Positions 52,446 through 61,598 are shown, numbered from the stretch's first letter. The stretch: 64,000 bases of DNA from Sporosarcina sp. 6E9 (GCF_017921835.1 NZ_JAGEMN010000001.1:1977874-2041873), one strand, 5' to 3'. A program made the numbers and translations. The notes: a model not told the origin generated them from the letters alone.

Positions 52446-53171
52446 TTAATAGTCGATTTGCTTAATTTTTTTGGTCGCCCGTCGAAGTGCTAACGTTGTA
52501 CCAAGATAAGCGGCGATGATCGATAAAATTGACGATAACAGTGGCCATTTTTTCGCAACCACCATCGTCCAATACACAATACCTTGACCTGTATACTGAT
52601 TAAATAGAAGAAACACACCAACAACGAACGCCAAAAACAATGCGATATAAAGCCACAGTTTGAATGTGCTTGATTTAGTCACTTCCCCTAAATCAGCAAT
52701 AGGATACATAACCCCCCAATAAATTCCAAAGGACATCCAGATAATAAAAAAGGCAATATACTCTGGAAGCGTCATAAAGGATTGCATCGTACCCGAAAAT
52801 GCATAAATCGAGATTAAAAATAATGCGTGAAACGGAATCGAGTATACAAAATAAATAACAAATAAGTTTTTAATCAAAACTTCTTTTCGTATTGGCAGCT
52901 GATAGAGCATGACAAAGTATGATTTCTTAAATGAATTATCATCACTTTTTTCCAATCGAAACGTCTTCGGCTTTGCCCACATTGCAGCAACCCCGATAGT
53001 GATTAAGAACAAAAGATCAAACAGCATAAACCAATTCTCTAAATAAGCGGATGTTGATTCAATGATGAAAAATGAATAAACAATCAACATAAGTCCCGAT
53101 GTAATAAGTGCTTTCTTAGAATGTCGAAGTTCAAATCTTGCTAGCGCAATCGCTTGTTTCCAATCTCCCAA
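52446..53171 (-). CDS. Six-helix membrane protein, ABC-2 type permease-like
   Basis: 241 residues with six hydrophobic segments and a basic C-terminus. No sharp motif is visible, but FELRHSKKALITSGLMLIVYS and the operon context suggest an ABC-2 type membrane subunit working with the YtrB-like ATPase. The TTG start follows GGGGGAG. First gene of the operon; the promoter and palindromic operator lie 25-75 bp upstream. Confidence 0.7.
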   Translation of the reverse strand: MGDWKQAIALARFELRHSKKALITSGLMLIVYSFFIIESTSAYLENWFMLFDLLFLITIGVAAMWAKPKTFRLEKSDDNSFKKSYFVMLYQLPIRKEVLIKNLFVIYFVYSIPFHALFLISIYAFSGTMQSFMTLPEYIAFFIIWMSFGIYWGVMYPIADLGEVTKSSTFKLWLYIALFLAFVVGVFLLFNQYTGQGIVYWTMVVAKKWPLLSSILSIIAAYLGTTLALRRATKKIKQIDY

Positions 53172-53196
53172 ATAACTCTCCCCCTAAAAACACCTA

Positions 53197-53218
53197 GTGT
53201 GTATGTCGTTATACACAC
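53197..53218. promoter_or_regulatory. Operator for the YtrA-like regulator
   Basis: GTGTGTAT-N6-ATACACAC, a perfect eight-base inverted repeat just downstream of and touching the -10 element. Confidence 0.7.
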
Positions 53219-53245
53219 CATAAAACACAAACAATTATTTGTCAA
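53217..53245 (-). promoter_or_regulatory. Promoter of the ytr/nat-like operon
   Basis: Minus strand TTGACA, 17-bp spacer, TATGGT. The operator begins at the -10 element. Confidence 0.7.
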
Positions 53246-53315
53246 TCTATTTTATTACTCAGTAGGAGGCAGTTCAGTTGGTTGTGTTGGAGGCGTTAGA
53301 TGAGAAGGAGAAGGA

Positions 53316-53460
53316 GGTACCTGTGCAAGGCGCAATTATGACTATTCGCGAACTCGAATAAAAACAAAAAAGATATCGACAAAGTGTTATCTTGTCGATA
53401 TCCCGTTTTCAATTTATGCAATTGCAGTGTATTAACTGAATAGTGTCTTGCACAGGTACC
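53316..53460 (+). repeat. GGTACC element copy R20 (hairpin intact)
   Basis: 145-bp copy; stem GATATCGAC / GTCGATATC. Decayed GGTGTAC-like units follow to its right up to about 53510. It lies between the srtB stop and the ytr operon start. Confidence 0.95.
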
Positions 53461-53523
53461 TAAAAGGTGTACTAAAGGTGTGCATAAAAGGTGTCCCAAA
53501 ATGTGCTTACTAAACGCTTTTCC

Positions 53524-54315
53524 TCACTCTTTTTTCACCAATTTGGCATGTACCACTAATCGCCCTTCACGCGGATCGAGTTCGTAGTCACATGTTGATA
53601 AAGTGATAATTTGATCATCTTCGTCGATTTGAATATCCGAATGATACAGTGAGTTTTGTCGTATTTCATCCAATAACAAACCAAAATCGCCGTCATCCGA
53701 AAATTCGGTTTGAATATAATCAAAATCAGTCGTTGTTTGATACACCGAGAATATTTCAGCATCATAACTTTCATATAATGTATCAAATTTAACTACTTGA
53801 TGATTATCAAAGAAATCTTTATCCAGAAACTTTGTCAGCTCCTCGAACATGGCACCGTCTTTCATCCGATGCCCGTAAAGAATTGTATTGGGATTATAAT
53901 CACTGATATCAATTCGATAATCCATGAATATACTACCGGCTATCGAGTGATCCCCTTTATAATTTCGATTTAAATAATCCTCATTATTTTCGCCCTGCAA
54001 TACTGGATAATTAATTTGCGTATCTTCGATTGAAACCCAACCGACAATCTCTGGATTAATACTTTGTAATTCAGTAAATTGCGGACGAATTTCACCGTCT
54101 TCTAAGTCATTTTCTTCTATGTCTATATTCGAAAAGTCATAATAGATTTCCTGTGCATCGGCTAACACTTGGCGGTTATTATGATAGCCCAAATAGATAC
54201 TGATCAATGAGTAGGCTGAATATATGAAAACAGCTAGACACACAATGGTGATTGCACGCGACACGAATTTTTTCAGCGGACTTTGCTTCTCTTTTGTTCG
54301 TCTACTTCTTTCCAT
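53524..54315 (-). CDS. srtB: Class B sortase
   Basis: 263 residues: an N-terminal membrane anchor (about 20-42) and a sortase B domain with the catalytic histidine in ILYGHRMKDG, cysteine in TLSTCDYE and arginine in REGRLVVHA. It attaches NPxTG/N-type proteins to peptidoglycan. The two NEAT proteins encoded upstream end in NPKTG and NPQTG, its obvious substrates. It is the last gene of the isd locus but is separated from the ATPase gene by the hairpin-less repeat R21. AGGAG precedes the ATG. Confidence 0.92.
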   Translation of the reverse strand: MERSRRTKEKQSPLKKFVSRAITIVCLAVFIYSAYSLISIYLGYHNNRQVLADAQEIYYDFSNIDIEENDLEDGEIRPQFTELQSINPEIVGWVSIEDTQINYPVLQGENNEDYLNRNYKGDHSIAGSIFMDYRIDISDYNPNTILYGHRMKDGAMFEELTKFLDKDFFDNHQVVKFDTLYESYDAEIFSVYQTTTDFDYIQTEFSDDGDFGLLLDEIRQNSLYHSDIQIDEDDQIITLSTCDYELDPREGRLVVHAKLVKKE

Positions 54316-54343
54316 ATAATCACTCCTATCTCCTAATTATGAA

Positions 54344-54489
54344 GGTACCTGTGCACGGTGCAATTATGACAATTCAAGACGGTGAATAAATACGTAAGGG
54401 AATAATTACAAAGTGTTATCTACCCTGCACCCCATTATCACTTTATACAATTGTAGTGTATTAACTGAATAGTGTCTTGCACAGGTACC
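54344..54489 (+). repeat. GGTACC element copy R21 (hairpin destroyed, inside isd operon)
   Basis: 146-bp copy with good arms. The core reads GGGAATAATTAC...TACCCTGCACCCC instead of GGGATATCGAC...GTCGATATCCC, so the stem cannot form. It lies between two isd genes of the same direction. Confidence 0.93.
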
Positions 54490-54545
54490 GAAAAATGTAC
54501 CGAAAAAAACTTTCGAAAAGGGTACCAAAACGGTACCGAAAAAAT
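54490..54545 (+). repeat. GGTACC ladder right of R21
   Basis: TGTACC (54496), GGTACC (54521) and GGTACC (54532) joined by GAAAAA-type spacers, at 11-13 bp steps or multiples. Confidence 0.75.
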
Positions 54546-54559
54546 GCTTCAATCCGTCC

Positions 54560-55342
54560 TCAGATGCCTACTGGAACAATATACAACCCAGTACGGTCAT
54601 CCTTCTTCACGATGACGTCGATACCATATATATCCGCCATTAATTGCTCGGTGATGATTTCTTCGGGCTTGCCTTTCAACACGATTTTACCGTCTTTCAT
54701 GACGATGATTGTGTCGCTGTACTGGATGGCTTGGTTGATGTCGTGTAACACCATAACAATCGACAAACCGTGCGCTTTGTTCAGTTGTTTGATCAAGTCT
54801 AATATCTCGTATTGATAATAAATATCTAGATAAGTTGTTGGTTCGTCTAGAAATAAAAATTCAGTTTTCTGTGCGAGTGACATCGCAATCCAGACGCGTT
54901 GTTTTTCTCCGCCGGATAAGGAATCGATTGTTGTGTTGCGCTTCCCTTGTAGGTTGGTGCAGGTTAACGCCCATTCGATGGCCGCTTCATCTTCATCTGA
55001 TATTGAGGAGAACATGCTGCGATGCGGTAGTCTTCCATAAGTCGTTAATTTTTCAACCGTCATATCTGAAGGCGCTTCGTTTTGTTGGTGAACAATGGCT
55101 AATTTCTTGGCAAAGTCCTTTGGTTTATACGTCCGTATTTCCTTACCATCCAAAATAATTTGACCTTTTTGAGGAACATAGTTATTCGACATCACACCTA
55201 AAAGCGTTGACTTTCCGCATCCATTTGGACCGATAATCGTTGTGATTTCCCCTCTTGTGATGTCACTATTTATATTGTGTAGATGATTGGTTTTATTGTC
55301 ATACGAAAAAGTTATCCCTTTAATGTCCATAAATTCGTTCAC
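54560..55342 (-). CDS. Iron/haem ABC transporter ATP-binding protein
   Basis: 260 residues of the FecE/FhuC type: Walker A GPNGCGKST, signature LSGGEKQR, Walker B EFLFLDEPTTYLD and the H-loop VLHDINQA. It powers uptake through the FecCD-type permease whose gene overlaps its 5' end. The GTG at 55342 is inside the permease's last codons; an ATG at 55330 is an alternative. Confidence 0.88.
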   Translation of the reverse strand: MNEFMDIKGITFSYDNKTNHLHNINSDITRGEITTIIGPNGCGKSTLLGVMSNNYVPQKGQIILDGKEIRTYKPKDFAKKLAIVHQQNEAPSDMTVEKLTTYGRLPHRSMFSSISDEDEAAIEWALTCTNLQGKRNTTIDSLSGGEKQRVWIAMSLAQKTEFLFLDEPTTYLDIYYQYEILDLIKQLNKAHGLSIVMVLHDINQAIQYSDTIIVMKDGKIVLKGKPEEIITEQLMADIYGIDVIVKKDDRTGLYIVPVGI

Positions 55343-56297
55343 TCTTTCTCAGCAAGAATATGAGGAAAGGTCCGCCAATGACAGCGACTAATATAGACGC
55401 CGGAATTTCAGTTGGCGCAATCACAATTCGTCCTAATGTATCCGCAGTCAGTGTTAATAATGCACCCGAAAGTGCAGAGAAAGGAATAAGAACCTTATGA
55501 TCCGTACCCACTAACATTCGCCCAATATGTGGGATTAAAAGCCCGATAAACGCAAACATTCCTGCGACTGCTGTTGCAATCGACGCCAGTAATACCGCGA
55601 CAACAGAAACAATTAACCTCGTTCGATTGATATTGACGCCTAGACTTCTTGCGGTTTTATCGCCAAGCGCCAACTGATTGCACCACGAATAAAGTAAAAA
55701 TGCGAGAATAAGACCGATTGAACCATAAATGACCATCACATTGACGTCGCTCCAGTTTTTCATGAACAATGTGGATGTCGTGACTTGATTGATCGAGGTG
55801 GCCGCACCGGCGAAACTGAGTCCTTGGCTTAAACCCGTAAAGACGGCGTTTATCGCCACGCCGACTAAAATCATTCGCAGCGGATTAAGGCCAGACTTCC
55901 AAGAAAACGTATAGACTAAGTAAAATGCAAAAGCACCGCCTACAAATGAAAATAAAGGCATGTAGAAAAATAATGAAGGAAAAATAGAGACGATGAGTAG
56001 AGACATGAAACCTGCACCAGACGACACCCCGATAATGCTCGGATCTGCCAACGGGTTCTTCATGACCGCTTGCAATAAAACCCCAGATATAGACAACGCC
56101 GCACCCGCAAACAACGCAATGATAATCCGCGGGAAACGCAAGTCTTTGATGATTTCAACATTTTCATTGTCTCCTGTGAATATTCCACGAATTAATTCCA
56201 AAACGGAAACTTCCAAACTCCCCGTTACGGAAGAATAGATTGTGACTAAGATTAGTAACGTAATCACAGTGATAAAACTAATAACCTTTTTGTTCAT
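55320..56297 (-). CDS. FecCD-family iron/haem permease (IsdF-like)
   Basis: About 325 residues with nine or ten helices. The FecCD signatures RFPRIIIALFAGAALSISGVLLQAVMKNPLADPSIIGVSSGAG (in part, about 60-105) and FIGLLIPHIGRMLVGTDH are clear. It forms the haem import channel with the ATPase and IsdE. I prefer the ATG at 56297, eight bases after AAAAGG; the frame begins at 56324, 2 bp after the isdE stop. Confidence 0.88.
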   Translation of the reverse strand: MNKKVISFITVITLLILVTIYSSVTGSLEVSVLELIRGIFTGDNENVEIIKDLRFPRIIIALFAGAALSISGVLLQAVMKNPLADPSIIGVSSGAGFMSLLIVSIFPSLFFYMPLFSFVGGAFAFYLVYTFSWKSGLNPLRMILVGVAINAVFTGLSQGLSFAGAATSINQVTTSTLFMKNWSDVNVMVIYGSIGLILAFLLYSWCNQLALGDKTARSLGVNINRTRLIVSVVAVLLASIATAVAGMFAFIGLLIPHIGRMLVGTDHKVLIPFSALSGALLTLTADTLGRIVIAPTEIPASILVAVIGGPFLIFLLRKSERIYGH

Positions 56298-56325
56298 CTT
56301 AGACATCCTTTTCGGAAATCGCATT

Positions 56326-57201
56326 TCAATTATAAAGCATTTCTAGTAATTCATCCAAAGCCTCTGTTGCAGCTAAATTTCCGGTTGTGCCAAAAAGCGT
56401 TTCTTCTAAATCATAGACCCGATCATTTTTAACCGCATTGAAATGTTTCCAAATATCATTTTCTTTAAACTCTTTATCAAACATCGCGACAACTTCTTCA
56501 GGCATCCCGTGCGCCGCCCTTAAAATAATATCAGGATTCGATTTCTGTAAGTATTCCGTGTTAGATGACAAAAACTCCACAGATTCGCCGGAAATAACGT
56601 TCTTCCCACCTGCTCGTTTAACAAGATCCCCTAAGTAAGAATTCTCCGTCGCAACCAAATAACTTCCAGGCACCCCCATCAAAATAAGTACTGAAGGTTG
56701 GTCTTTCCCTTCCGTTTTCAGTTTAATTTCTTCCAATTTCCCCTCAAACTTCTGGATAAGAGCCCCTGCCTGTTCCTGCCGATCATATCGTTCTCCGAGC
56801 GCCAATATCTCATTTTGCATGTTTTCTAGCGTCTGCAAATTAAGGTAACTCGTGTTAATGTTTCTACCTGAAAAAACCTCATCTAAATCACTTTTCAGCG
56901 TTGACACAGACAGCACTTCAGTCGGTTTAAGCGACAAAATGATTTCCATATCAGGATTCATCGGATTTCCTATTTCAGTTAAGCCATCATATCGCTTAGG
57001 CAAATCCTTGTAACTCGTCGGAACAGCAACTAAATCTATTTCCAACGCATCCATAATTTCTGTCACAGCGACTGTCGTTGCAATAATGCGATCGCCGTCC
57101 GAGTTTTCACTTTCAACCGCTGGGTCGGCATTTGCCGAACAACCCGCGACGACCATAATTAAGCCCGCCAATAAAAATAGGGAGAACTTTCTTTTCATCA
57201 T
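56326..57201 (-). CDS. isdE: Haem ABC transporter substrate-binding lipoprotein IsdE
   Basis: 291 residues. The lipobox VAGC (about residue 20) anchors it to the membrane. It is a class III binding protein with the IsdE-type haem ligands apparently present: methionine in IGNPMNPDMEI and histidine in LRAAHGMPEE (about 230). It accepts haem from NEAT proteins and delivers it to the permease. No promoter or Fur box is seen in front of it; repeat R22 separates it from the NEAT gene upstream, so it probably depends on read-through. Confidence 0.9.
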   Translation of the reverse strand: MMKRKFSLFLLAGLIMVVAGCSANADPAVESENSDGDRIIATTVAVTEIMDALEIDLVAVPTSYKDLPKRYDGLTEIGNPMNPDMEIILSLKPTEVLSVSTLKSDLDEVFSGRNINTSYLNLQTLENMQNEILALGERYDRQEQAGALIQKFEGKLEEIKLKTEGKDQPSVLILMGVPGSYLVATENSYLGDLVKRAGGKNVISGESVEFLSSNTEYLQKSNPDIILRAAHGMPEEVVAMFDKEFKENDIWKHFNAVKNDRVYDLEETLFGTTGNLAATEALDELLEMLYN

Positions 57202-57249
57202 GAATTACGCACTTCCTATCAAATTAGTCTTTTGGCCAGCTATAACAAA

Positions 57250-57396
57250 GGTACCTGTGCAAGGTGCAATTATGACAATTCGCGAATTCGGGTTATTACC
57301 CAAAACTGATACTCGTAAATCCTTCTATAGTCATATTCTACTTTTCACTATATACAATTGTAGTGTATAATCTGAATAGTGTCTTGCACAGGTACC
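57250..57396 (+). repeat. GGTACC element copy R22 (hairpin destroyed, inside isd operon)
   Basis: 147-bp copy. The arms are intact but the core (CTGATACTCG...TAGTCATATTC) no longer pairs. It lies between the five-NEAT gene and isdE. Confidence 0.93.
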
Positions 57397-57453
57397 GCCT
57401 TTTGCTCTTGCTACCAGCTATCCACCATCAAGACTTCTTTTCTTTTTAATCCA

Positions 57454-59868
57454 TCACGCGGCTAGTCGATTTCGTAATTTCATTGCAAGTGGAATTAATG
57501 ATCCGACTAACAATAATACGAATAATAGAATCTGTGTGGTATCTCCTGTTTTCGGGTTTTTCCCTTTATTAACTGTTGATTTATTTCCGGATTTATTCGC
57601 ATCTGCATCGCGATTAAATTTTAGACCTGTATCTTTCTTATCTGTATTCTTGACGATTGGCGTCTTTTTGCCATCGTCTGTTGGCGGGGTTTCCCCGTCC
57701 TTTAGCAGTTTGATGGAATTTGTATCGAAAGCAAATTGCACATCATGCGTTTCTTTGTAGTTGTATGCCGGGATATCTAATGACACCTTTGCATTCATCT
57801 TTTCGAATAAATCCTCAACTTCAAATTTAACAACACGCGTATTTGCTTTTTCATCCGCACTGACTACTTCTGGAGTCATATACTTACCTTTAAAATCAAC
57901 TTGGAAATCTGTAATCCAGGCGCTATCTGTAAAAGTAGCGGAGATATATTTTTTCCCGTCTTTGACTGTTAAAAGACCTGTATTGACAACGTATTGATCC
58001 ATCATAGACTTGTTGTTTGTGTTGTTTTCCAAAACTTCAAATACGATAGAGTATTCTCCGTCTTTTAGGTTTTTAGCGTCGATGACTGGATTTTCTTCTT
58101 TTGGTTCCTCTTTAGGTTCTTCTTCTTTCGGCTCTTCTTTAGGTTCTTCTTTTGGATCTTCAGGTTTTTCTTCATTCAAAGGAATCGCACTAGGGTCAAA
58201 CTTCAAGCGAACATCGTGATGCATAATATCCATTCCCGGCATTCCAGTATCTACGGATACCTTTGCAGCCATGATCGCGTCTAGGTCTTCAACTTTGAAA
58301 CGAACAATTCTAGTGTTTTCATCTTTGTTTTCACTTACTACCTCTGTATCAATAAACTCGCCGTTATTTTCTACTTGGAAAGCTGCAATCATTTCACTAC
58401 TTGTTAACGTTACCGATACAGTAGCTTTCCCGTCTTTTATGACGACAGACGGATTTTGAACATATTTACCCATGGATGATTCTTCATCCTTAGTAGCATG
58501 AAGGACGGTCAATGGTAAATCATATTCGCCATCTGCATACTTAAATGATTGCCCCGGATTCTCTTCTTTTGGTTCTTCTTCTGGCTCTTCCTCAGGCTCA
58601 TCTTCAGCAACTGGAATTGCGCTTGGGTCGAACTGTAAACGAACATCATGGTGCATGACGCCAAAGTTAGGATTTCCAGTATCTACTGAAACTTTTCCAG
58701 CTAAGATCCTGTTCAAATCTTCAACTGTAAAACGAACATCCCTAGTATTTTCTTCTTCATTTTCACTAACTACTTCTGTATCAATAAATTCTCCACCATT
58801 TTCAACTTGGAAAGCCGCAATCATATCGCTACTTGTTAAAGTAACTGTTACGGTAGCCTTCCCGTCTTTTATGACGACAGATGGGTTTTGAAGGTATCTT
58901 GCCATTCCAGATGCTTTATCTTCCGTCGCATGCAGAACGCTCAACGGTAATTCATATTCACCATCTGCATATTTAACGACTGGTCCTGGGTTTTCTTCTT
59001 CCGGCTCTTCTTCAGCTAATGGAATCTCACTAGTGTCGAACTGCAAACGAACATCGTGATGCATGACGCCAAAGTCCGGTCTTCCCGTATCCACTGATAC
59101 TTTTGCAGCCGTGATCGCGTTTAAATCCTCGACAGCAAAACTGACTTTTCTCGTGTCTTCTTCTTTATTTTCACTGATTACTTCCGTGTCAATAAACTCG
59201 CCATCGTTTTCTACTTGGAAAGCCGCAATCATATTGCTGCTCGTCAATGTGACTGTAACGGTAGCTTGCCCGTCTTTAATCGATACAATTGGGTTTTGAA
59301 GATATCTGCCCATTGACGATTCTTTGTCTTCCGTCGCGTGAAGAACAGTCAACGGTAAATCATATTCACCGTCTTCATACTTAACCGGTTGTGCTGGATT
59401 CTCATCCGTAGCGAAAGGGATTTCACTTGGGTCAAATTGCAAGCGAACATCGTGATGCATGACACCATAACTTGGAATTCCAGTATCAACGGATACCTTT
59501 GCATTCATAATCGCGGTTAGATCTTCAACCGTAAAACTTACATCTCTAGTGTTTTCTTCTACATTTTCACGAACAACTTCCGTATCAATAAACTTGCCAT
59601 TATTTTCTACTTGGAAAGCTGCAATCATTTCACTACTTGTTAATGTAACTGTTACAGTAGCTTGACCATCTTCTATGACGACAGTTGGATCTGTTACGTA
59701 TTTACCCATCGATGATTCTTCGTCTTTAGTGGAATGAAGGACAGTCAACGGCAAATCATATTCGCCGTCTTTATATTTCACATCATCATTAGCAAAAACG
59801 GCACCTGTAGGCAACGCTGCAGTGATGACTAATAACAAAGCCAACATCATTGACATGAATTTTTTCAT
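57454..59868 (-). CDS. Wall-anchored protein with five NEAT domains
   Basis: 804 residues: signal peptide (1-26), four very similar NEAT domains about 130-145 residues apart, proline/glutamate-rich linkers, a fifth divergent NEAT (about 595-720), then NPKTG (about 772) with a helix and basic tail for sortase B. Domains 1-4 keep the SSMGKY-type lip, but the haem-ligating YxxxY of canonical NEATs reads GVMHH (or DIMHH), so the axial tyrosine is missing; domain 5 reads YKETH, keeping only the first tyrosine. The first four may bind haem through Met/His or hold another ligand (inference). GAGGAG precedes the ATG. Confidence 0.9.
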   Translation of the reverse strand: MKKFMSMMLALLLVITAALPTGAVFANDDVKYKDGEYDLPLTVLHSTKDEESSMGKYVTDPTVVIEDGQATVTVTLTSSEMIAAFQVENNGKFIDTEVVRENVEENTRDVSFTVEDLTAIMNAKVSVDTGIPSYGVMHHDVRLQFDPSEIPFATDENPAQPVKYEDGEYDLPLTVLHATEDKESSMGRYLQNPIVSIKDGQATVTVTLTSSNMIAAFQVENDGEFIDTEVISENKEEDTRKVSFAVEDLNAITAAKVSVDTGRPDFGVMHHDVRLQFDTSEIPLAEEEPEEENPGPVVKYADGEYELPLSVLHATEDKASGMARYLQNPSVVIKDGKATVTVTLTSSDMIAAFQVENGGEFIDTEVVSENEEENTRDVRFTVEDLNRILAGKVSVDTGNPNFGVMHHDVRLQFDPSAIPVAEDEPEEEPEEEPKEENPGQSFKYADGEYDLPLTVLHATKDEESSMGKYVQNPSVVIKDGKATVSVTLTSSEMIAAFQVENNGEFIDTEVVSENKDENTRIVRFKVEDLDAIMAAKVSVDTGMPGMDIMHHDVRLKFDPSAIPLNEEKPEDPKEEPKEEPKEEEPKEEPKEENPVIDAKNLKDGEYSIVFEVLENNTNNKSMMDQYVVNTGLLTVKDGKKYISATFTDSAWITDFQVDFKGKYMTPEVVSADEKANTRVVKFEVEDLFEKMNAKVSLDIPAYNYKETHDVQFAFDTNSIKLLKDGETPPTDDGKKTPIVKNTDKKDTGLKFNRDADANKSGNKSTVNKGKNPKTGDTTQILLFVLLLVGSLIPLAMKLRNRLAA

Positions 59869-59895
59869 CTAATTTTCTCCTCTATTATATAGTTG

Positions 59896-60534
59896 TTATT
59901 TAATTGCAACTCTACGAACAAGGAATACTCCCGATGCGAGCAGTAATCCAACAAATAAAAATATTGGCGTATTGTCACCTGTTTGCGGGTTGTCCTCAGG
60001 TTTTATTGTCTTAGTTTTTGTTTCCGTACTCTTTGTGCTTTTTTCAGTAGTAGTTGTTTTAGCCGTCGTACCTTTATTGGGACCTGCTGCTTTTGCTGCT
60101 ACATTGGAAGTATTAAAATTAAAGCGAACATCGTATTTATTATCATAATTAATTTCCGGTACGATAATGTGAACTTTAGCGTTTACTAGCTTGTCGACAT
60201 CCTGCACTTCAAACTGCACCAACTGCGTATCCTTACCTTCACTCAAGACAGTCACATTCCCGAAACTACCACCGTTTTGAACTTGAAAATATTGCCACCA
60301 TGATTTGTTCTTAATAGTTATTTGAATTAAGTTTTTGCCATCTTTCACGACTAACTTAGCAGGTGACGTCAAATAATCATTCGTAACGGATTTTTCATTA
60401 CTATTATTTTTTACTACTGTAAATGGCACACTATATTCGCCATCAGCATATTTTGATGCCGCCTCAACTGAATTGGATTGAAATACAGTCAACATGATCA
60501 CGATTGAAAATAAAACCTTTAACAGTCTACTCAT
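59896..60534 (-). CDS. isdC: IsdC-like single-NEAT wall protein
   Basis: About 212 residues: signal peptide, one NEAT domain (about 28-150) with canonical haem tyrosines in NYDNKYDVRF, a threonine/lysine-rich spacer, and the sorting signal NPQTG, hydrophobic helix and RRVAIK tail. NPQT-type motifs are recognised by sortase B, whose gene is in this locus. IsdC passes haem through the wall to IsdE. The ATG at 60534 follows AGGAG by eight bases. It lies 27 bp before the five-NEAT gene and 12 bp after the membrane NEAT gene. Confidence 0.88.
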   Translation of the reverse strand: MSRLLKVLFSIVIMLTVFQSNSVEAASKYADGEYSVPFTVVKNNSNEKSVTNDYLTSPAKLVVKDGKNLIQITIKNKSWWQYFQVQNGGSFGNVTVLSEGKDTQLVQFEVQDVDKLVNAKVHIIVPEINYDNKYDVRFNFNTSNVAAKAAGPNKGTTAKTTTTEKSTKSTETKTKTIKPEDNPQTGDNTPIFLFVGLLLASGVFLVRRVAIK

Positions 60535-60546
60535 CAAACACACTCC

Positions 60547-61185
60547 TTAATTTCTCTTAGTTTTCCAAGGTCTAGTAATCAGCAAAGCCGCCATACCCAC
60601 CACGATAACAATTAATACAATCGTTTTACTGCTACTCTTCTCGGATTTCTTTACTTGCTGCTCACTGTTAGTATCTGTTACTACCTTATCTTCATCATTA
60701 TTTACTTCTTCTAAACTACTGGCTACTGCGGATTCTATCTCTTCCATTTGATCATTCTCAAAATCAAATCGAACCGAATAGCGGTGATCATAAACCGGTT
60801 CCATAGATTCGACCAGTATATGCATCTTAACTTCCACAGGTTGAGACAAATCCTCTTCCAGTTTAAATCGCACAACTCGAGTATCCGCTGCCTCATCCTC
60901 ACTCACAATTTCCACATCAACGAAAGACTCGCCAAGCGGAACCTGAAGCTCTTTCACCCACGCACTATGATTAATCGAAAACTGGATATATTTCTCACCA
61001 TTTTCCACTAATAAAGTAGCTGGTTTATCAAAATAATCATTCGCAATCGAGACTGAATCATTATCAGCATTTAAAACTTCATAACCGATTGAAAACGTTC
61101 CATCCGAATCTTCAGCATGAACATGAATCGCTGACATCCAAACAAGCATTAAAACCGCAAACTGAAGCAATATTTTCCTAATCAA
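60547..61185 (-). CDS. Membrane-anchored single-NEAT protein
   Basis: 212 residues: signal peptide ending near HVHA, a NEAT domain (about 27-150) with canonical YDHRYSVRFDFE haem tyrosines, an acidic linker, then a C-terminal helix (TIVLIVIVVGMAALLI) and a KTKRN tail. No sortase motif is present, so it is probably held in the membrane rather than the wall, which would place it next to IsdE. First gene of the isd operon, about 60 bp downstream of the Fur box. Confidence 0.85.
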   Translation of the reverse strand: MIRKILLQFAVLMLVWMSAIHVHAEDSDGTFSIGYEVLNADNDSVSIANDYFDKPATLLVENGEKYIQFSINHSAWVKELQVPLGESFVDVEIVSEDEAADTRVVRFKLEEDLSQPVEVKMHILVESMEPVYDHRYSVRFDFENDQMEEIESAVASSLEEVNNDEDKVVTDTNSEQQVKKSEKSSSKTIVLIVIVVGMAALLITRPWKTKRN

Positions 61186-61243
61186 TAATCTTCCTTCCTT
61201 TCTAGTTAATCAATCCACTACCAAAATTATATAAACCCGCCAC

Positions 61244-61258
61244 TGAAAATCATTCTCA
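61244..61258. promoter_or_regulatory. Fur box of the isd operon
   Basis: TGAAAATCATTCTCA matches the 7-1-7 Bacillus Fur consensus TGATAATNATTATCA at 12 of the 14 defined positions. It is the only Fur box seen in the isd locus, which supports one iron-regulated transcript from here. Confidence 0.8.
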
Positions 61259-61390
61259 ATAAAAGGCTAAAAAAAAGAACCACCTATTACCTATTCATCC
61301 GAACTATACCACTTCCTATTATACGCCAAATCCACCACCACTCAACACAATTCTTTGTATATTGTGTGAAGTATTAGTGAAGTGCAATAT

Positions 61391-61453
61391 TTATGACAGC
61401 ACCTTTGCAAGACGTTGTTGTGACAGCACCTTTATTATGACGGTACCTATGAC
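61391..61453 (+). repeat. GGTACC ladder left of R23
   Basis: Units of the form TATGACAGCACC, TGTGACAGCACC, TATGACGGTACC and TATGACGGTACC lead into the element, the last two 12 bp apart (61442 and 61454). The TATGAC spacer is unique to this locus. Confidence 0.75.
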
Positions 61454-61598
61454 GGTACCTGTGCAAGGTGCAATTATGACTATTTGAGAATCTGAATAAA
61501 AATCCAAAAGGATATCGACAAAGTTTGTATTGTCGATATTGTTTTTTCAATTTATGCAATTGTAGTGTATTAACTGAATAGTGTCTTGCACAGGTACC
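61454..61598 (+). repeat. GGTACC element copy R23 (hairpin intact)
   Basis: 145-bp copy in the divergent gap between the isd operon and the PTS IIC gene; stem GATATCGAC / GTCGATATC. Confidence 0.95.

Noticed and set aside
58010..59299. Series of similar plus-strand open frames
   Set aside because: They are antisense images of the NEAT repeats, repeated because the NEAT domains repeat.
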